A stretch of 64,000 nucleotides of DNA from Anaerocolumna jejuensis DSM 15929 (GTDB taxonomy: Bacteria; Bacillota; Clostridia; Lachnospirales; Lachnospiraceae), in contig NZ_FRAC01000016.1 in the NCBI RefSeq assembly GCF_900142215.1, forward strand, positions 62,001 through 126,000, written 5' to 3'. Positions 17,626 through 26,844 of the stretch are shown one piece after another (positions within the stretch are counted from its first letter, which is position 1; every line of letters starts with the position of its first letter). A model generated the notes under the pieces. It did no database searches and was not told where the DNA came from. It saw nothing but the letters and a program-made list of their open reading frames with translations. Both the position numbers and the translations under genes were made by a program.

Positions 17626-19953
17626 ATGCAAGCAGCAGAAGAAAGAGCAAGAGCACTATTGGCTAAGATGACTCTAAAGGAAAAGATAGGGCAGGTAAAT
17701 CAGAGGCTGTATGGTTTTGGAATTTACCAGAGGGTTCCCAGAGAAGGACAGGAGGATGATATCCTTCTGTCAGAGGAATTCAAAAAGGAAGTTGAAAAAT
17801 TCAGCGGACTTGGTGTGCTTTATGGCTTATACCGGGCTGACCCCTGGTCCGGCAAAAATTTTGACAACGGCCTGACAGGAGCCTATGCCGCTAAGGCATA
17901 TAATTTGGTGCAGCGATATGTGATAGAGCATTCCAGACTGGGAATTCCCATGCTGCTGAGCTCGGAGTGCCCTCATGGGCATCAGGCACTGGACGGATAT
18001 CTTCTTCCGGTAAATCTGGCAGCAGGTGCCACCTTCCATACAGAGCTTCTGGAAAGGGCCTACCGGGTCTGCGGCAGGCAGCTGAAGGAAATGGGAGTGG
18101 ATATGGCATTGATTTCCACCCTGGATATTCTGAGAGACCCAAGATGGGGAAGAAGTGAAGAATGCTACGGTGAAGACCCTTATCTTGCCGGGGAATTAGC
18201 AAAAGCCGCCGTAAAGGGTATCCAGTGCGAAGGCGTGGACGCAGTAGTGAAACATTTCTGTGCCCAGGGAGAAGGAACCGGAGGAATTAATGCCAGCGCC
18301 GCAAGAATCGGGGAAAGGGAGCTTCGGGAAATCCACCTGCCGGTGATGAAGGCCTGTGCCAAGGTTCATGCAAGGGGAGTGATGGCAGCCTATAATGAAA
18401 TAGACGGGATTCCCTGCCATGCCAACAAAAAGCTCCTAACAGACATCTTAAGGGGAGAGATGGGCTTTCAGGGAATCGTAATGGCGGACGGAGTTGCCAT
18501 AGACCAGCTGGATGTCATGACGGGAGACAATGTACTTTCGGGAGCACTGGCCTTAAGGGCAGGTGTGGATGTCGGTTTATGGGACCAGGCCTTTGGAAGG
18601 CTGGAGGAAGCGGTAGAAAGAGATGCCACCCTTACGGAGGAGCTTGACCGGGCTGTTTTAAGGGTGCTTACCGTAAAGTTTGAGAGAGGACTGTTCGATA
18701 ATCCCTATAGAGAGGAAAGCTCCCAGGGTTCGATCTATAGCTATGAGAAGAACACGGAAAGCCTGGATTTAGCCAGGGAATCCCTTGTCCTGCTGGAAAA
18801 CCGGAATAATATCCTTCCCCTTTCCCTTGACTGTCTTCAGTCTGTGGCGGTAATTGGGCCCAACAGCGATGCCTTATATAACCAGCTGGGTGACTACACA
18901 CCGCCTGTAAGGGAAGAAGAGGGTGTAACGGTACTGGAGGGAATAAGGCAGGCAGTCAGAGACTATGAAGGACGGACCGGGCGGAAAATCAGGATAGACC
19001 ATGTAAAGGGCTGCGGCCTTCTGAGCACCTCGGAGGACGATATCAGCAGGGCGGTAAAGGCAGCAAAAGAATCGGAGGCAGTCATTCTGGTACTGGGAGG
19101 CTCCTCCAGCCGTTTTGGGGAAGTTGTCTTTGATTCCAACGGTGCTGCCATATCCGGAGGCAAAGCAGATATGGACTGCGGAGAGGGAATGGATGTGCAC
19201 AGCCTGGAGCTTCCAGGGCTGCAGAACCGGCTGGTCAGGGAAGTGCTCTCTGCCGGCGTTCCGGTAATTGCTGTCTGCATACAGGGAAGACCCTATGCAA
19301 TAACAGAGCTTTCACAGAAAGCAGATGGTCTTCTTTGCTGCTTTTATCCGGGAATGAAAGGGGGCCAGGCAGTAGCGGAGGCTATCTTTGGAAAGCTTTC
19401 TCCCTCCGGCTGCCTTCCGGTATCCATTCCAAGGCATTCAGGGCAGCTGCCGGTCTATTATAACTACAAAGCTTCCTACCGTGCCATGAGTTACCGGGAT
19501 TTGGATAATACTCCTCTTTATACCTTTGGTTACGGAAAAAGCTATACCTCATTCTCCTTCGGCAATATCCGGCTGGAAGTCCCGGAGGAAGGAAAAAGGA
19601 CGGAGGAAATGCCGGCTATAACCGGAGAACAGCTAAAGTCTTCCGGAATCCGGCTCCACTTTACGGTTACCAATACCGGTAAAATGGATGGCTTTTGCGT
19701 GCCCCAGCTTTATATCCGTCAGGAAGCCTCAGGCACCATCCGGAGAGTGAAGGAATTAAAGGACTTTTGTAAGGTATGGGTTCCCATGGGAGAGACCAGG
19801 GAAGGTATGCTGGCACTGGATGAGGAGAAGCTTTCCGTCTGGAACGGAGAGATGGAGTTTAAGGCCGAGCCCGGCACCTTCCGGCTGTTATTACAGGATG
19901 GGGAAGGCCCGGTATGGGAAGGCGCCTTAGAGGTCACTTCGAATAGTAAGTAA
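17626..19953 (+). CDS. GH3 family beta-glycosidase
   Basis: About 775 residues. The N-terminal barrel contains DPRWGRSEECYGEDPYLAG and KHFCAQGEGTGG, then GFQGIVMADG with the nucleophile Asp288. A middle alpha/beta sandwich and a C-terminal FnIII-like domain (FTVTNTGKMDGFCVPQLYI) complete the three-domain form typical of beta-glucosidases and xylosidases. It lacks the His-containing motif of NagZ-type N-acetylglucosaminidases, so its natural sugar is uncertain. Start: the ATG at 17626 has AAAGG nine bases upstream; an in-frame ATG at 17578 lacks a site. It may remove an additional beta-linked residue from the imported glycan. Confidence 0.88.
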   Translation: MQAAEERARALLAKMTLKEKIGQVNQRLYGFGIYQRVPREGQEDDILLSEEFKKEVEKFSGLGVLYGLYRADPWSGKNFDNGLTGAYAAKAYNLVQRYVIEHSRLGIPMLLSSECPHGHQALDGYLLPVNLAAGATFHTELLERAYRVCGRQLKEMGVDMALISTLDILRDPRWGRSEECYGEDPYLAGELAKAAVKGIQCEGVDAVVKHFCAQGEGTGGINASAARIGERELREIHLPVMKACAKVHARGVMAAYNEIDGIPCHANKKLLTDILRGEMGFQGIVMADGVAIDQLDVMTGDNVLSGALALRAGVDVGLWDQAFGRLEEAVERDATLTEELDRAVLRVLTVKFERGLFDNPYREESSQGSIYSYEKNTESLDLARESLVLLENRNNILPLSLDCLQSVAVIGPNSDALYNQLGDYTPPVREEEGVTVLEGIRQAVRDYEGRTGRKIRIDHVKGCGLLSTSEDDISRAVKAAKESEAVILVLGGSSSRFGEVVFDSNGAAISGGKADMDCGEGMDVHSLELPGLQNRLVREVLSAGVPVIAVCIQGRPYAITELSQKADGLLCCFYPGMKGGQAVAEAIFGKLSPSGCLPVSIPRHSGQLPVYYNYKASYRAMSYRDLDNTPLYTFGYGKSYTSFSFGNIRLEVPEEGKRTEEMPAITGEQLKSSGIRLHFTVTNTGKMDGFCVPQLYIRQEASGTIRRVKELKDFCKVWVPMGETREGMLALDEEKLSVWNGEMEFKAEPGTFRLLLQDGEGPVWEGALEVTSNSK

Positions 19954-20000
19954 GAGAATAAATTAAATGCCTGAAGAATTGCTCAGAAAAGGAGAAAATC

Positions 20001-21818
20001 ATGTATATTTTACCGGTACCCCAGCAATGGGAAGAAAAAGAAGGCGTATTTTTACTGGATTACCATAGCAGAATTTCAGTGGCTGCTGCGGTTACGGAGC
20101 ATAGCCATTATTATGCAAAGCTTTTACAGGAGGATTTACAAAAGCAATTGGGCTACGTGCCTGCCATAACCAGGGGAGAAAGAGAGGCAGGTGATATTCT
20201 GCTGGGACTTGACGCCTCCCTCCCGGAAGAAGCGTATCATCTGGATATCCGCAGTGACGGGATTCAACTGGCGGCCGGAAGTGAAAGGGGACTTTTATAC
20301 GGCATACAGACCCTGCGCCAGATGGTCTCCCAGGCAGGAGCCCTGCTTCCCTGCTGTGAAATTAAGGATTATCCGGAAATAGCCAACCGGGGATATTATT
20401 TTGATGTTACCAGAGGACGGATTCCCACCATGGAAAGCCTTAAGGCTCTGGCGGACAAATTAAGCTATTATAAAATGAACCAGCTGCAGCTGTACATCGA
20501 GCACAGTTATCTTTTCCGGAATCAAAGTGAGGTCTGGAGGGATGATACGCCTCTGACAGCCCAGGATATTCTGGAGCTGGATGCCTATTGCCGGCGCCTG
20601 AATATTGAGCTGGTGCCTTCCGTGTCCACTTTCGGGCATCTGTACAAGGTATTGAGTACGAAAACCTATGGAAACTACTGTGAAGCACCCGAACAGGCAA
20701 AAGAAGAATTTTCTTTCCATGACCGGATGCATCATCACACCCTGGATGTATCCAATGAGGGGAGCATTGCATTTGCAAAGAAGCAAATCGAGGAATTCCT
20801 GCCTTTGTTTACCTCAGGACAATTTAATATTTGTGCCGATGAAACCTTTGATCTGGGCAAGGGAAAGAGCAGGGAGCTGGCCGAAAAGAAGGGAATTCAA
20901 AGGCTTTACCTGGACTTTGTGAAAGAACTGTGTGAATTTGTAATAGAAAAAGGAAAACGCCCTATGTTCTGGGGGGATATTATCGCAGGATTTCCGGAAG
21001 CTGTCCGCGAACTTCCGGAGGAGGTAATCTGTCTGAACTGGGGATATTCACCGGAGCAGAAGGAGAATGAGACAAAGGCCCTCCATGATGCCGGAGCAGT
21101 GCAGTATGTATGCCCGGGGGTAGGAGGCTGGAACCAGTTCATCAACCTGATAGACAGCTCCTATCAGAATATATCGAAGATGTGCTCCTATGCCCATAAA
21201 TATCAGGCCCTGGGTGTCCTGAATACGGACTGGGGTGATTTTGGACATATCAACCACCCGGAATTTTCAACAACAGGACTTATATACGGAGCTGCTTTTT
21301 CCTGGAACCGGGAGCAGCTGGAATTTTCGGAAATCAACCGACAGGTATCCTGCATAGAGTATGGTGACTGCAGCGGAAAATTTGTGGACAGGGTTGCCGC
21401 AGCCTCCCAGAAATCCGTATTTGACTGGTGGCATGTGGTAATGTATAAAGAATTCGGAAATACGGAGTTTACGGAAAAGGAAACACTGGAGAAAATTCCT
21501 GCTGCCAATGGGGAATTGACAAAATTAAAACAGGAATTTTATGAGGGGCTCGTTTTCATGAAACCGGAAAAGAGAAGCCTGATAAAGGCTTACCTGGTAG
21601 CAGTGGATGGAATGATACTCTTTAACAATATCGGGGCTGCCATTGCCTGCGGGAAATACAAAGCAGCAGGGGAAGCAAAGAAAGGACTTGCCAGGGAGCT
21701 GGAATACTGGTTCTATGATTACAAGGAAGTCTGGAGGACGGTCAGCAGGGAATCAGAGCTTTACCGGCTGCAGGATATTATTATATGGTATGCGGATTTA
21801 CTGAGGTGTCTGGATTAA
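20001..21818 (+). CDS. Beta-N-acetylhexosaminidase, GH20
   Basis: 605 residues. An N-terminal GH20b-like alpha/beta domain (residues ~1-125) precedes the barrel, which begins RGYYFDVTRGRIPTMESL. The catalytic pair is Asp280-Glu281 in NICADETFDLG, used for substrate-assisted catalysis, and the segment GHINHPEFSTTGLIYGAAFSW is typical of the barrel end. It releases terminal GlcNAc or GalNAc. No signal peptide. AAAAGGAG precedes the ATG. Within the locus it would trim antennary GlcNAc or split chitobiose. Confidence 0.92.
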   Translation: MYILPVPQQWEEKEGVFLLDYHSRISVAAAVTEHSHYYAKLLQEDLQKQLGYVPAITRGEREAGDILLGLDASLPEEAYHLDIRSDGIQLAAGSERGLLYGIQTLRQMVSQAGALLPCCEIKDYPEIANRGYYFDVTRGRIPTMESLKALADKLSYYKMNQLQLYIEHSYLFRNQSEVWRDDTPLTAQDILELDAYCRRLNIELVPSVSTFGHLYKVLSTKTYGNYCEAPEQAKEEFSFHDRMHHHTLDVSNEGSIAFAKKQIEEFLPLFTSGQFNICADETFDLGKGKSRELAEKKGIQRLYLDFVKELCEFVIEKGKRPMFWGDIIAGFPEAVRELPEEVICLNWGYSPEQKENETKALHDAGAVQYVCPGVGGWNQFINLIDSSYQNISKMCSYAHKYQALGVLNTDWGDFGHINHPEFSTTGLIYGAAFSWNREQLEFSEINRQVSCIEYGDCSGKFVDRVAAASQKSVFDWWHVVMYKEFGNTEFTEKETLEKIPAANGELTKLKQEFYEGLVFMKPEKRSLIKAYLVAVDGMILFNNIGAAIACGKYKAAGEAKKGLARELEYWFYDYKEVWRTVSRESELYRLQDIIIWYADLLRCLD

Positions 21819-21939
21819 AAAGAAGGATGCTCGAGGGGCAAATATCCCCCTGGTATTAATCTGCCAGACAGTTGAGGTTAATTTAATATATATAGCAAGA
21901 TAAGAAGACGGGAAACCGGGGAGGATAAGGAAACGGATA

Positions 21940-23007
21940 ATGGGTAAGTTAATCGGATATGTCGGCACCGGGGATTTAAACGAGGTGACTGCGGAGGATG
22001 TAAATAATCTGGATGTGATCAATATAGCTTTTGGGCACATCCGGCAGGGCCGGGCGGAATGGAACCATCCGGAATGCAAAGCTGCTTTATCACGGATAAA
22101 GTCCCGGAATCCTGATATAAAAATTCTTTTGTCGATAGGAGGCTGGAGTGCCTCTGGATTCTCAGAAGCTGCTATGACAGAGAAAAACAGAAAGCAGCTG
22201 GCTGCCTCCGCCTTGGATATTATAAAAGAATACAATTTGGACGGAGTCGATATTGATTGGGAATATCCCTGCTTTCGTGTTGCGGGAATCGACGGAAGTG
22301 AAAAAGACAGGGAAAACTTCACTTTGCTTCTGGAAGCCTTAAGAAGGACCTTGGACGAAGCAGGGGATAGAACATATCTGTTAACCATTGCAGCAGGAGG
22401 CGGGGATTATTTTACCTCCTGCACCGAGATGGATAAAGTACAGGGGTATCTGGATTATGTCCAGCTGATGACTTACGATTTAAAGGGAGGTTTTCAGACC
22501 TTTACCGGTCACCATACCAGCCTGTATTCCAACAAAAGGGATTTGTTTCCGGCCAGTACGGACAGGGCGGTGGAATGCTTTATCCAGGCTGGGGTACCCA
22601 AAGAAAAATTAGTAATCGGCGGGGCCTTTTATTCCAGGGAATGGAGAAATGTACCGGATGTTGAGCATGGGCTCCACCAGATGGCAGGAACAACAGGAGG
22701 ATACGGCCCGGCTTACCATAGTCTTATACGGGATTATGTGGATAAGAACGGATATGTCCGGTATTGGGACGAGGAGGCAAAAGCGCCTTACCTGTTTAAT
22801 GGAGAGACCTTCATAAGCTATGATGATAAGGAATCCTTAAAAAGAAAAGCAGAATATGCAGAGGAGAAGGGCTTGTTCGGGCTGATGTATTGGGAATACG
22901 GCTGTGATAAGACCCATACCCTGACCGGCTGGATGAGAAAACAGCTGGATTTGGCAGAGGCAGACCGTAAAAAAATGAAAATTGGTTTGGAACAGCGGCA
23001 GATTTAG
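21940..23007 (+). CDS. GH18 family glycosidase (chitinase/chitobiase-like)
   Basis: 355 residues, a bare GH18 barrel. Both signatures are present: SIGGWS (residues 65-70) and DGVDIDWEYP (101-110) with Glu108 as the proton donor and Asp106 assisting. GH18 uses substrate-assisted catalysis on GlcNAc-beta1,4 links. There is no signal peptide, binding module or cell-wall anchor, so in this locus it is more likely an intracellular endo-N-acetylglucosaminidase or chitobiase acting on the GlcNAc-GlcNAc core than a secreted chitinase. It is last in the plus-strand glycan run and is followed by a terminator. Confidence 0.9.
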   Translation: MGKLIGYVGTGDLNEVTAEDVNNLDVINIAFGHIRQGRAEWNHPECKAALSRIKSRNPDIKILLSIGGWSASGFSEAAMTEKNRKQLAASALDIIKEYNLDGVDIDWEYPCFRVAGIDGSEKDRENFTLLLEALRRTLDEAGDRTYLLTIAAGGGDYFTSCTEMDKVQGYLDYVQLMTYDLKGGFQTFTGHHTSLYSNKRDLFPASTDRAVECFIQAGVPKEKLVIGGAFYSREWRNVPDVEHGLHQMAGTTGGYGPAYHSLIRDYVDKNGYVRYWDEEAKAPYLFNGETFISYDDKESLKRKAEYAEEKGLFGLMYWEYGCDKTHTLTGWMRKQLDLAEADRKKMKIGLEQRQI

Positions 23008-23041
23008 TGATAAAGGGGAGCCCGTTGTCCGGATATCTTAT

Positions 23042-23073
23042 AAAAGGCTGGATTTTAAACACCAGTCTTTTTT
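23042..23073 (+). terminator. Terminator of the glycan locus
   Basis: 10-bp stem with one G-U pair (AAAAGGCTGG with CCAGTCTTTT), 10-nt loop, then a T-run. It closes the run that ends with GH18. Confidence 0.75.
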
Positions 23074-23210
23074 GATGGAAGGATTTATTAGGATTTATTA
23101 TTTATTAAAAAAATAAATGAAAAAGGTAGAAAATGGAAGATAATGAGACAAAATGAGTTAAATAATGTAAGATAAAGTAAAATAAGTGGCGTAATTCAAC
23201 ATATGTGGAT

Positions 23211-23239
23211 TTGCATAACTTTTATAGAGGGAGTATAAC
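23211..23239 (+). promoter_or_regulatory. Promoter of the luxE/luxC/SDR cassette
   Basis: TTGCAT (23211-23216), 17-bp spacer, TATAAC (23234-23239), about 38 bases before the first start codon. The DNA from 23074 to 23210 is very A-rich, with no other visible element. Confidence 0.5.
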
Positions 23240-23277
23240 ATAGGAGTCATTATTTTAATTTTTAAAGGGGGTATACT

Positions 23278-24411
23278 ATGAGAACTTTTTTTCAAGATTT
23301 AAGGGACAATCTGGTTGACCAGTACTTGACCTGTCCTGCCTACATGTACCTGTGCGATAGCCAGGGCTTCAATCCCACCATTCATTTGAATTCCATAGCT
23401 GATGTGGAAGAGGCACCTTTTATTGCTACCACAATGTTCAAGAAGTCGGCGCAGATGTTTACAAATTTATTAAGGGTACCGTTGGAGTCCGTTGACAAAT
23501 GGACAGTCTCAAGCAGTACAAGCGGAGATCCAAGCATCGTGGGGAGACGGGCTTGTGACCTCTTACAATTGCAGAAGTTTAATGAACTGGATCGAAGCGT
23601 GTTTCGCCCGGATACGGAGCAGGACATTGTTTTCTATCCGGAACCGGAGGTAATGAAAAAGTACAGAAGTGAGGTAATATATGGAATACATACAGAATCC
23701 TTTATCGGAAACGTCCTGGATATATATCACTTCAAAGAAAACACCGTATTTGTTATCAAACCGGAGGGGGACGACCTGACTATTGATATGGAGGGATTTA
23801 TCAAAGCCCTGAAAGAACATGACGGACTTGACCATTACCTGTCAATAAGAGGCTCGACACCTTTGCTTTACAGTGCGGTAAAAGCCTTAAAAGATACAAT
23901 GAATCCCTTTCACCTTGGAAGCCATGTACTGGTCCACACAGGCGGCGGCGGATGGGATGGCAAGAAAGGAACCGTAAGTGTTGGAACGGACATAAAAAAA
24001 CAGGACTTTGTGGAATGTGTTTCAGATTTCTTAGGTATACCCGAAGAAAATTTCATCGACTCCTATTCCTTTACGGAAAACTGCTTCCTTGTGACAGGAC
24101 ATTACTCAAAAGAATATAAAGATTACCTGTACCATATTCCAAGCTGGGGAAAAGTAATGATCAGGGATATGAAGACCTTAAAGCCCCTGAGTAATCCGGG
24201 TGACAAGGGCTTTATCCAGATGCTGAATGCTTATGGAACAAGTACCTATGCCGGAGCCTCTGTTTTAGTTGACGATATAGGGGAAATCCTATCTATGGAT
24301 GAATGCCCGGACTGTAAGAGTAATCTCATGACGATAAAAATAATCGGAAGAGTAAAAGGGGCAGAAGCAAAGGGCTGCGGTGCAACTCTGAACGTAAATA
24401 ATAAAGGCTGA
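23278..24411 (+). CDS. LuxE-like acyl-protein synthetase
   Basis: 377 residues, the usual length of LuxE. The protein matches the acyl-protein synthetase family through segments such as WTVSSSTSGDPSIVGR (nucleotide-binding-like Ser/Thr-rich loop), HLGSHVLVHTGGGGWDGKKG and DSYSFTENCFL. In luminous bacteria LuxE activates a fatty acid with ATP and passes it to LuxC. A good ribosome site (AAAGGGGG) precedes the ATG. The gene lies 19 bases upstream of the luxC-like gene, its expected partner. No luciferase genes occur in the window, so the aldehyde must have another use. Confidence 0.82.
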   Translation: MRTFFQDLRDNLVDQYLTCPAYMYLCDSQGFNPTIHLNSIADVEEAPFIATTMFKKSAQMFTNLLRVPLESVDKWTVSSSTSGDPSIVGRRACDLLQLQKFNELDRSVFRPDTEQDIVFYPEPEVMKKYRSEVIYGIHTESFIGNVLDIYHFKENTVFVIKPEGDDLTIDMEGFIKALKEHDGLDHYLSIRGSTPLLYSAVKALKDTMNPFHLGSHVLVHTGGGGWDGKKGTVSVGTDIKKQDFVECVSDFLGIPEENFIDSYSFTENCFLVTGHYSKEYKDYLYHIPSWGKVMIRDMKTLKPLSNPGDKGFIQMLNAYGTSTYAGASVLVDDIGEILSMDECPDCKSNLMTIKIIGRVKGAEAKGCGATLNVNNKG

Positions 24412-24430
24412 AGAAGGGGAGGATGAGAGG

Positions 24431-25786
24431 ATGAAGATTGAATATACCTGTGGAAATACAGCTTTAGCAAGGAATATAAATGATATTAGTCTTGACCTTT
24501 TTTGCTCGGAAGAGGATGAAATAATTGCTGAAATAGAAAGGCTGAGAGCCAACAGGGCAAAGGCACATGAGCTTCCTTTGCAGTATACCCTGGACTTACT
24601 GGACCAATGCGGCAGGAGGTGGCTGGACAGAGACTATTCCAGGACCCATGTTGAGATTCTTTCCCACATATTAAACCAGAGTATGGAATTGGTAACCTAT
24701 GAACTGGAAAGCTCCATGCAAATGCTATTAAAGGAGAATCTGGAAAAGATAGTAACAGAAGAGCTTGGAAACAGTGATATATTAGACAGCTGGGTCAGGA
24801 CAAGCTACGGGGAAGTGCACAGGCAGCCAAGGGGAATGATGTTCCACAATATTTCCGGCAATGCCTTTGTGGTAGTACCGGTCAGCATATCCATGGGGCT
24901 GCTGTCGAAGAATTGTAATCTGGTCAAGGTATCGGGGGATGAGCCGTACTTTGCCTATGCTTTTTATAACAGCTTATGTGAGATAGACCCAAGTATAAAG
25001 GAACGCCTGTCCGTTCTCTATTTTGACAGCAGCAAGCAGGAATTATATGACACCATTGTAAGAAGTTCAGACTGTGTCATACATTGGGGCGGGGAATATT
25101 CCGGCAGAATTATGGCTGAGCTCTGTGCGAAATATAACAGTCATTTGATTATGCACGGAGCAAAGATCAGCTTTGAAGTAATCGACCAGGTGGAAGATAT
25201 GAAAGCCACGGCAGAAGCCATTACAAAGGATATTATCTGCTGGGAACAGAAAGCATGCCTGTCCCCCAGAATCATATTTGTAAATAACAAAATAGATACC
25301 GGTGTTCTTGCAAAAGCAATCGGAGATATCTTAAAGAAATATACGGTGATTCTTCCAAAGGCCTATTTAAATCCCTGGAGTTCCATGAAGGTAATACAGG
25401 ACAGGCAATATTGCCTGCTGAAATATGGGGTAAAGGAAAAGCAGGATGTTAAATTATATTCCTCCTATAACGCCGACTATACGGTTATATTAAACAGTAA
25501 AATGCCGGATAAGGAAGATATCGACCGCTGCTTTAACCGTTTTATTTTTGTATGCCCCTATGAGAGCAGTGATGAGGTGCATGATTACATAGAGGAAAAC
25601 CTGAAGGCCTATCTGCAGACAATGGGTTACGGCGGAGAGGATGAAGGCTTCATAGAAAAGATGACATTATTAGGTGTCAGTATTGTAACCAGGCCCGGAG
25701 AAATGGCATTGCATCATCCGGGAACCTCACATGACGGCATGTACAATCTGAATGAAATGACGGTTGTAGTAAGCCGGCAATTATAA
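24431..25786 (+). CDS. LuxC-like long-chain acyl-protein reductase
   Basis: 451 residues, an aldehyde-dehydrogenase-fold reductase of the LuxC type. The Cys nucleophile is predicted at 276 in WEQKACLSP, and the segment SNGLL-like MGLLSKNCNLVKVSGDEP corresponds to the cofactor-binding core. It would reduce the acyl group supplied by the LuxE-like protein to a fatty aldehyde using NADPH. The start ATG follows GGGGAGGATGAGAGG. The gene is between the synthetase and a short-chain dehydrogenase, consistent with a three-step acid to aldehyde to alcohol route. Confidence 0.82.
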   Translation: MKIEYTCGNTALARNINDISLDLFCSEEDEIIAEIERLRANRAKAHELPLQYTLDLLDQCGRRWLDRDYSRTHVEILSHILNQSMELVTYELESSMQMLLKENLEKIVTEELGNSDILDSWVRTSYGEVHRQPRGMMFHNISGNAFVVVPVSISMGLLSKNCNLVKVSGDEPYFAYAFYNSLCEIDPSIKERLSVLYFDSSKQELYDTIVRSSDCVIHWGGEYSGRIMAELCAKYNSHLIMHGAKISFEVIDQVEDMKATAEAITKDIICWEQKACLSPRIIFVNNKIDTGVLAKAIGDILKKYTVILPKAYLNPWSSMKVIQDRQYCLLKYGVKEKQDVKLYSSYNADYTVILNSKMPDKEDIDRCFNRFIFVCPYESSDEVHDYIEENLKAYLQTMGYGGEDEGFIEKMTLLGVSIVTRPGEMALHHPGTSHDGMYNLNEMTVVVSRQL

Positions 25787-25800
25787 GGGAGGTGCGGCTT

Positions 25801-26580
25801 GTGAAGATTGATGGAAAGAATATCGTTTTGACAGGAGCATCATCGGGAATTGGAAAAGAGATTCTGAAAAGACTGCAGCAGTATGATGTCAAAATAATAG
25901 CTGTTTCGAGAACGATATCCAAAATACCCTGTAATGAAAAGGTAATTCCTTATTCCTGTGACGTATCCAAAAAGGAGGAAGTGGATAAGCTGTTTGAATA
26001 TGCACAGGAAAAGCTGGGCAATATTGATATTTTTTTTGCAAATGCAGGTTTCGCATTTTGCGAGCAGATCAGGGAAGCTGACTGGGAGCATATGGAAGAA
26101 ATTTTTCGTACCAATGTGTTCTCACCGATATATTCTGTGGAAAAAATGAGAGTGGCAAACGGTAAGAGAAAATATGCCGTTGTGATAACCTGTTCCGCGG
26201 TAAGCGAGGTCCCGCTGCCCGGTTATTCCCTCTATTGCTCTACAAAGCATGCGATAAACGGCTTTGGAAGGGTATTTCAATATGAGACAAGGAAAAATGA
26301 ATTAATTTCCTTTGTTTATCCCATTGCAACTAAAACAAATTTCTTTACAAATGCAGCCCAAAAGGCTCCCGTACCGTGGCCGGTTCAGGCCCCGGACAAG
26401 GTGGCAAAAAGTGTTGTAAGGGGAGTTGAGAAGGACAGGCATTTTATCTATCCTTCAAAAGCATATGCTGTTATCCGAACCTTAAACCGGATTTTCCCCT
26501 TTAACAGCTCTGTTTATGCGAAGATACAAAGCAATAAATTTCACAGGTGGGCTCATTCGGCTTATGATCTGCATTCATAA
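25801..26580 (+). CDS. Short-chain dehydrogenase/reductase (SDR)
   Basis: 259 residues. The classical SDR pattern is intact: TGASSGIG near the N-terminus for NAD(P) binding, FFANAGFA, a serine in ITCSAVS, and YCSTK with the active-site Tyr and Lys. The GTG at 25801 is chosen because AAGGGAGG lies eight bases upstream; a GTG at 25792 overlaps that site. With LuxE- and LuxC-like neighbours it may reduce the fatty aldehyde to an alcohol, or reduce a 3-oxo acyl group. Its C-terminus is rich in basic and aromatic residues, which may mean membrane contact. Confidence 0.85.
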   Translation: MKIDGKNIVLTGASSGIGKEILKRLQQYDVKIIAVSRTISKIPCNEKVIPYSCDVSKKEEVDKLFEYAQEKLGNIDIFFANAGFAFCEQIREADWEHMEEIFRTNVFSPIYSVEKMRVANGKRKYAVVITCSAVSEVPLPGYSLYCSTKHAINGFGRVFQYETRKNELISFVYPIATKTNFFTNAAQKAPVPWPVQAPDKVAKSVVRGVEKDRHFIYPSKAYAVIRTLNRIFPFNSSVYAKIQSNKFHRWAHSAYDLHS

Positions 26581-26644
26581 GGAGGATTGGGAAACAGTGC
26601 CATATTAAGGATAGAGCTTAATGAAGAGCTTATAGAACCTGTAT

Positions 26645-26686
26645 ATGGTTTGCATAAGAAATTATATGGTTTGTATAAGGAATTAG
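26645..26686 (+). repeat. Tandem 21-bp direct repeat
   Basis: Two adjacent copies of atggtttg-ataa-aattat (26645-26665 and 26666-26686), four mismatches. It lies between the SDR stop and the terminator, and is not coding. Confidence 0.5.
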
Positions 26687-26690
26687 AGTT

Positions 26691-26727
26691 ACGCTGCACG
26701 GCAATCAGGCTGTGCAGCGTTCTTTTA
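26691..26727 (+). terminator. Terminator after the SDR gene
   Basis: Stem ACGCTGCAC (26691-26699) with GTGCAGCGT (26712-26720), further inner pairs, then TTCTTTT. It separates the lux-type cassette from the FIST gene. Confidence 0.85.
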
Positions 26728-26844
26728 TTGATACTAATTTTACGTTTACTTACTTGTAAAGTATACCTTATTATGGTAGCATATCATAGAAATATTGTAT
26801 GGAATAATCAGGCAGAAAGGATAAAGACTTACTTAGGAGGCAAG

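Noticed and set aside
26587..26844. In-frame N-terminal extension of the FIST protein
   Set aside because: It contains the SDR terminator and lacks a ribosome site at a proper distance; AGGAGG supports 26845.
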